A stretch of DNA of 64,000 nt from Siphonodentalium dalli. Taxonomy: Eukaryota; Mollusca; Scaphopoda; Gadilida; Siphonodentaliidae. The translations under genes were made by a program, and so were the position numbers. Every line of letters starts with the position of its first letter. The first letter of the stretch is position 1. The notes beneath the pieces are model-generated. The model was not told the DNA's origin. It saw only the letters and a program-made list of their open reading frames with translations, and ran no database searches. The stretch covers positions 248,929,474-248,993,473 of the forward strand of contig CP136065.1 of assembly GCA_032622095.1 (NCBI GenBank), read 5' to 3'. This document shows, one piece after another, positions 53,701 through 59,700 of the stretch.

Positions 53701-56700
53701 ATATAAGAGAATGCATTGGCACAGGGCCCTTCTGTTGGGTATTCAGTACCATAAACATTTTAGAGTGATGACGGCTCTAGATTTTATTCCCATGGTGACG
53801 GTCTAAACTAGAAATTTTTACGTGACCGCTGACTGAAAAATTGAACCGGCAGAAACAAAACAATCTCAAATTTATTGAAACAAAACATATTTTGAGCACG
53901 TTATCAATGAATTTCTTCGTAAATGTTCTACATAGGTATGTTCTGAGATACCTCTTACCAAATTATGTATAAAATATATTGGGTTTCGAACAAACCATGT
54001 TCACTTAGCGTTTGGTAAATTTCCCTGAGTCACATTTCTTATCCTAGTCAGAATATGATAGGATAGGATAACTTTATTTATTTTATACACACATGAATAT
54101 CACAAATATATACCTGAGTATCTCATGCGTTACAGGATCTTGATAACATTTGGTATAGGAGTTCATCATCATAAAGGCTTTCAACGAATTGTCAAACTGT
54201 CTTGTTTGCATTTTAGAGTTATTCATCTTTGTTTATCTGGAAATATATTATTGCCCGTCCACCTGAGTATCTCAGCCATGGGTTATAGAATCTCGATGAA
54301 ATTTGGCGACATATATGTTGAAATATGTTCACTATCTCAAGGGCTTTCAATGAAGTCTCAACCGATGTTGTTTGAATATTCCATTCTAGAGTTATTCATC
54401 TTTGTAATATCTGGAAATATTTGTTTTGCCCATCCACCTGAGTATCTCAGCCATGGGTTATAGAATCTCAATGAAATTTGGCGACATATATGTTGAAATT
54501 ATGTTCACTATCTCAAGGGCTTTCAATGAAGTCTCCATTCTAGAGTTATTCTACTTCATTTATCTGGAAATGTTTATTTTTTGTCTGTTCATACAAATAT
54601 CTCAAGTCATGGTTTATCAGATCTCAATGAAATTTGTTATGAATATTCACCGTAATGAGGACTTTCCAAGAAGTTTGAATCATTGTTTTTTTTTTGCTTT
54701 CTTCTTGGGTTATTTCACTTTGCTCACATAGAAATGTTGATATTTGTCTGTCTGTTTGAATGTCTCAACCAAGGGTCATCAGATCTCAATGGAATTGGGT
54801 GGAGATATTCAATACAAGGACAGCTTTTAAGATAAAAATTTAAAAGGATCGAAAATGGTGACGATCCTGTGACTTCTACTTCCCATCCTAGATTTTTTCA
54901 GATCTCAAATTTCCAGTTAACCCTTTACCCAACAAACCGGCCAAAACCAGCCAAAATAAAGCTTCAACAGCCTAAAATATCTTCGGTCTGTCTCAATAGA
55001 ACCATACAAATATGGATATCATTGGAACCGGCTCCTTGACCACATTGTGATAGTTACAGTTATGCCCTGTGCCAATGCATTCTCATATATATGCAAGTCG
55101 ACCATAGGTCGCCTCGCATATATAAGAGAATGCATTGGTCTAAAAAAAATCTTTTTTTAACACTTTTTACCATTTTTTCTTACATTCTTTAACAATTTTA
55201 TAATTTTTAATGTGTTAAGCCAATGCATTCTCTTATATATGCGAGGCGACCTATGGTCGACTCACATATATAAGAGAATGCATTGGCACAGGGCCGTTCT
55301 GTTGGGTAAAGGGTTAAGATAACAATTTAAAAGGATCTGTTGATGAGATTGAAAATGGTGACGATCCTGTCACTTCTACTTCCCATCCTAGATTTTTTCA
55401 GATCTCAAATTTCCAGTTAAATGGCAATTTAATTATAACAATTAATATTTTTCAGATCTCAAATCTGACGCCATCAATAGTTTTTTGACATCTGTGATCT
55501 CATTTCTGCAAAGAACGTTCTGTGTAGAAAAAGAAAAGAAGTCGGTGACCAGACTGTGTATCTCCGAGTCATTTATAGAATGCTGGCGTGATATTTCAGA
55601 GCTATGGGGCCTCGCTGTCCAAAGTATGTATGAAGTTTTACTCTGATTAGCTTACAATGAGTTTACCTAATTACACATAACATTATAAGGCCAAAAACAA
55701 TTCATATTTTGTTTACGAACCCTTTTGCATTTGATTTCTGCCTGCACATTTAACTTTTTTATTGACATCACAAAAAAAATTAAATACAAACACGCCATAT
55801 AATTATACAATGAAAATAAGCCAAAAAAAATACCCAACTTGGAGCATCTTGTTTAATTGTAATTTTGAGCATTGTTTTCCATATACGTTTGATTATTTGA
55901 TCAACTGCATTTTGGTCACGGTTAGACCATAAACTATGCCTGTTGACTGCCGAAAATCAGTGTTAATTAACCCAGTTGTTTGGTTGGAAAAAATCAGTAA
56001 ATTATAGTCAGAAAACTAATATGGACCAATCTGTAAGTGAAACGTGCCAGTATACAAGACAATTTAAACAGTAGATTGATCTTTGCTATATGAAGCTTGC
56101 GAGTTTCAAGCGTAACTTTTACCAACATTTATAAGGATCAACTAATTTTACATTAAAAGAAATATTCCAGTTACAAGTTTATATTTTGATTGAATGACTA
56201 CAAGAAATAACAAACAGCTCGAAATTTGATTAAAAGAATAAATGTGGAATCACAATCACAATGTGTCAATTCATCACTCCCTCTATGGAGTTTGGTTAAA
56301 GAAATTTAAAAACAAATTCATTTGTGAAGCATATTAAAATTTCGAACGGGATTACTAACAGAGCGCAGTAAAAGTGTTCATGATTTTGTTTCGTTTCTGT
56401 TTGATAAATATTGTTGGCATTTTTAACAACCCGAAAAATATGAAATAAAATCCTGTCATTCTCTCACAATTACGATATAAAATACTGCTATCCTCTCACA
56501 ATTATGTTTGGGTATTATTAATAGTTATTAGGGTCATGAAGTGAATATAATGACTCCATATTTCAACCATTGTTTCATAAGTTTAATTGACATATTTCAT
56601 CTCTCCTATTTTCGTTCTATAGCGACTCCTGTCGTAGTACTGATCAATTTAAATTCTGTAGACTCACTTCGCCCTATAGAACGGCCACTTCGCCTTATTT

Positions 56701-59700
56701 TTATAGTAGGGCGAAGTCATTTCGCCCTGAAAATCTGGTCTAGGCTGGTCCCTGTTTGTTATATGATATTTTAGGGAAAATGTTGCATGCATAACATTTG
56801 ACTGTTACTTTTAATGCTTCCACTGCTAGTTTTATTGCTTCCAACTATGTCCACTTGCCCCTAGTTGTAGTGCATTTGCAAAGAAAATATGACTGTCGTT
56901 ATTGTATAAACTAAACATTATTTATGTAAACCAAATGTTTTTTGTATAAATCAAAATTTTTATATGAACCAAATATCACCCATGTCCCCTGAATTTGTCT
57001 CTATCTGAATATCCTGAATTGACAGTTAACCTGCTATGGTATATTTTGGTAACACGTCTTTGAATTGACACTGTCATTGTTGAATGTTTAACAATGAATG
57101 CAACTCGCAATGTCCCAATAATCCATATCGGTCAAATGAGGAGTTTTCATTATGGGCGCATTATCGTTATGTGCTTCTTTTGTGAGAAAGATTGACTGAT
57201 AATTTTTTGTACTTTCTCTGACTTCATTGAGTAGTTTGTCTTATCTTATTTTCAGTTCTGTGCTCAATAATACCAGTGTACCCAGAACTCTCTCTGATTA
57301 TACTAAAGAGTGGCTGGATACCGTCTCTCATGAAAATGTTCCTTGATGTCAAAGGTCAGCTCAGATTTCATGTTATCGAGTCTTAGCATGTGTTATGTTA
57401 TATAATGTTATATGTTATATAACGAAAGTGGTGTTTGTTTAAATATATTTATCAGATTTTGGTAGACTGAAAAACATGAATACTTTTGTACCCTGTCGTT
57501 ACATCATTTGTGATTGTGATTATTGCTATAAGGTGTCGATAAATTTCAGTTTAAGAATTTTTACACAGAAAATAAAATTGCATATGCAATTCTCTGGTTG
57601 TATAAGTTATATACATGTACACTTTGATGATGTTTTATTAATTGAAGTATATTGTTTCAAAGTACAGTTATGTGTACGCACAAAAATAATTATTCTGTTT
57701 GCAGTTAATCATCATTTCGATCCGGTTTGATGTCAATACTGCATAATCTGCAGACATATTCATGGCGTAATAATGTGAAACTAACTAGCGTTATATATAT
57801 GCATGTACATGTACACCCACAATGCAGTTTGAGAAAAATTGGGTCCATAAAGATCTACATTTGTATAACCACCATCCTGATAAATTACAATCAACCAATA
57901 TTAAAATGCTATGCCCTATTGGACAGTTGTCTTATATGTGATCTTTTTGACAGTATACCTAAGTGAACAAACCTCTAATAATAAGAAATTAGCATATTAC
58001 GACAAATATCGTGGATGCATCACTGCTATATATCATCATCAGCCTGGGCAAAATGTCCAACATAGCGTCAATGATGTCGACAAATTGGATATTCGAATCG
58101 GCTGTCCGATTTAGTGTCGACACCGAATCAAATCTACAATATTTGCAGGGACCTAGCTTCATGGCACCCTCATAACCCTGAGAGGGCATCATGGCACCCG
58201 CATAACCCTGAAAGGGCCTCATGGCACCCTCGTAACCCTGAAAGGGCCTCATGGCACCCTCATAACCCTGAAAGGGCCTCATGGCACCCTCATTACCCTG
58301 AAAGGGCCTCAAGGCACCCTGATAACCCTGAGAGGGCCTCATGGCACCCTCATAACCCTGAGAGGGCCTCATGGCACACTCGTAACCCTGAGAGGGCCTC
58401 ATGTCACACTCATAACCCTGAGAGGGCCTCATGGCACCCTCATAACCCTGAGAGGGCCTCATGGCACCCTCATAACCCTGAGAGGGTCTCATGGCACCCT
58501 CATAACCATGAGAGGGCCTCATGGCACCCTCATAGCCATGAGAGGGCCTCATGGCACCCTCATTACCCTGAAATGGCCTCATGGCACCCTCATAACCCTG
58601 AGATGGCCTCATGGCACCCTCATAACCCTGAGAGAGCCTCATGGCACACTCATAACCCTGAGAGGGCCTCATGGCACCCTCATAACCCTGAGAGGGCCTC
58701 ATGGCACACTCATTGCCCTGAGAGGGCCTCATGGCAAACTCATAACCCTGAGAGGGCCTCATGGCACACTCATAACCCTGAGAGGGCCTCATGGCACACT
58801 CATTGCCCTGAGAGGGCCTCATGGCAAACTCATAACCCTGAGAGGGCCTCATGGCACACTCATAACCCTGAGAGGGCCTCATGGCACCCTCATAACCATG
58901 AGAGGTCCTCATGGCACCCTCATAACCCTGAGAGGGCCTCATGGCACCCTCATAACCCTGAGAGGGCCTCATGGCACCATCATAACCATGAGAGGGCCTC
59001 GTGGCACCATAATAACCCTGAGAGGTCCTCATGGCACCCTCATAACCATGAAAGGGCCTCAATGCATCCTCATAACCCTGAGAGGGCCTCATGGCACCCT
59101 CATAACCCTGAGAGGGCCTCATGGCATCCTCATAACCCTGAGAGGGCCTCATGGCACCCTCATAACCCTGAAAGGGCCTCGTGAAATTTTTTATTTGAAA
59201 ATGTAGCCAGAATTCTCTATGAGCTCAAAAGACAAAGTCTCAGCTGGAGCGATAGTCATCACTCCTCGTCTGTTCATCCATCCATCCATCAACAATTCTT
59301 TAAACATCTTCTCCTGAACCATAAGACCGTATGGGTTCATATTTGGTGTGGATGTTGACTCACATTCAGATTTATTCAAATTAGGTCACTGGATCAAATA
59401 TTTGCGAAGCTAAAAGGTACTAGAGAGATATTCAAGACTTCAATAAAAGTGTAGGATCTTTTTATTGAAGTTTTTTGAACATCTATTGTGTCAACTTAAA
59501 ACGACTTCTTCTCAAGTACCATTGGGCCCAATGGGTTCATGTTTGGTATGAAGAGTACTTGGATGACTGGGGTTCAGATTTGTTCAAATGACATCACTGG
59601 GTCAGATGTGGGCAGAGCCAGGGACATAGCTAAAAAATAATTTAGATTTTACTCTCAATTTTTTTTTTAATGAAAATTCAATTTTTATTTTAAATTTAAA

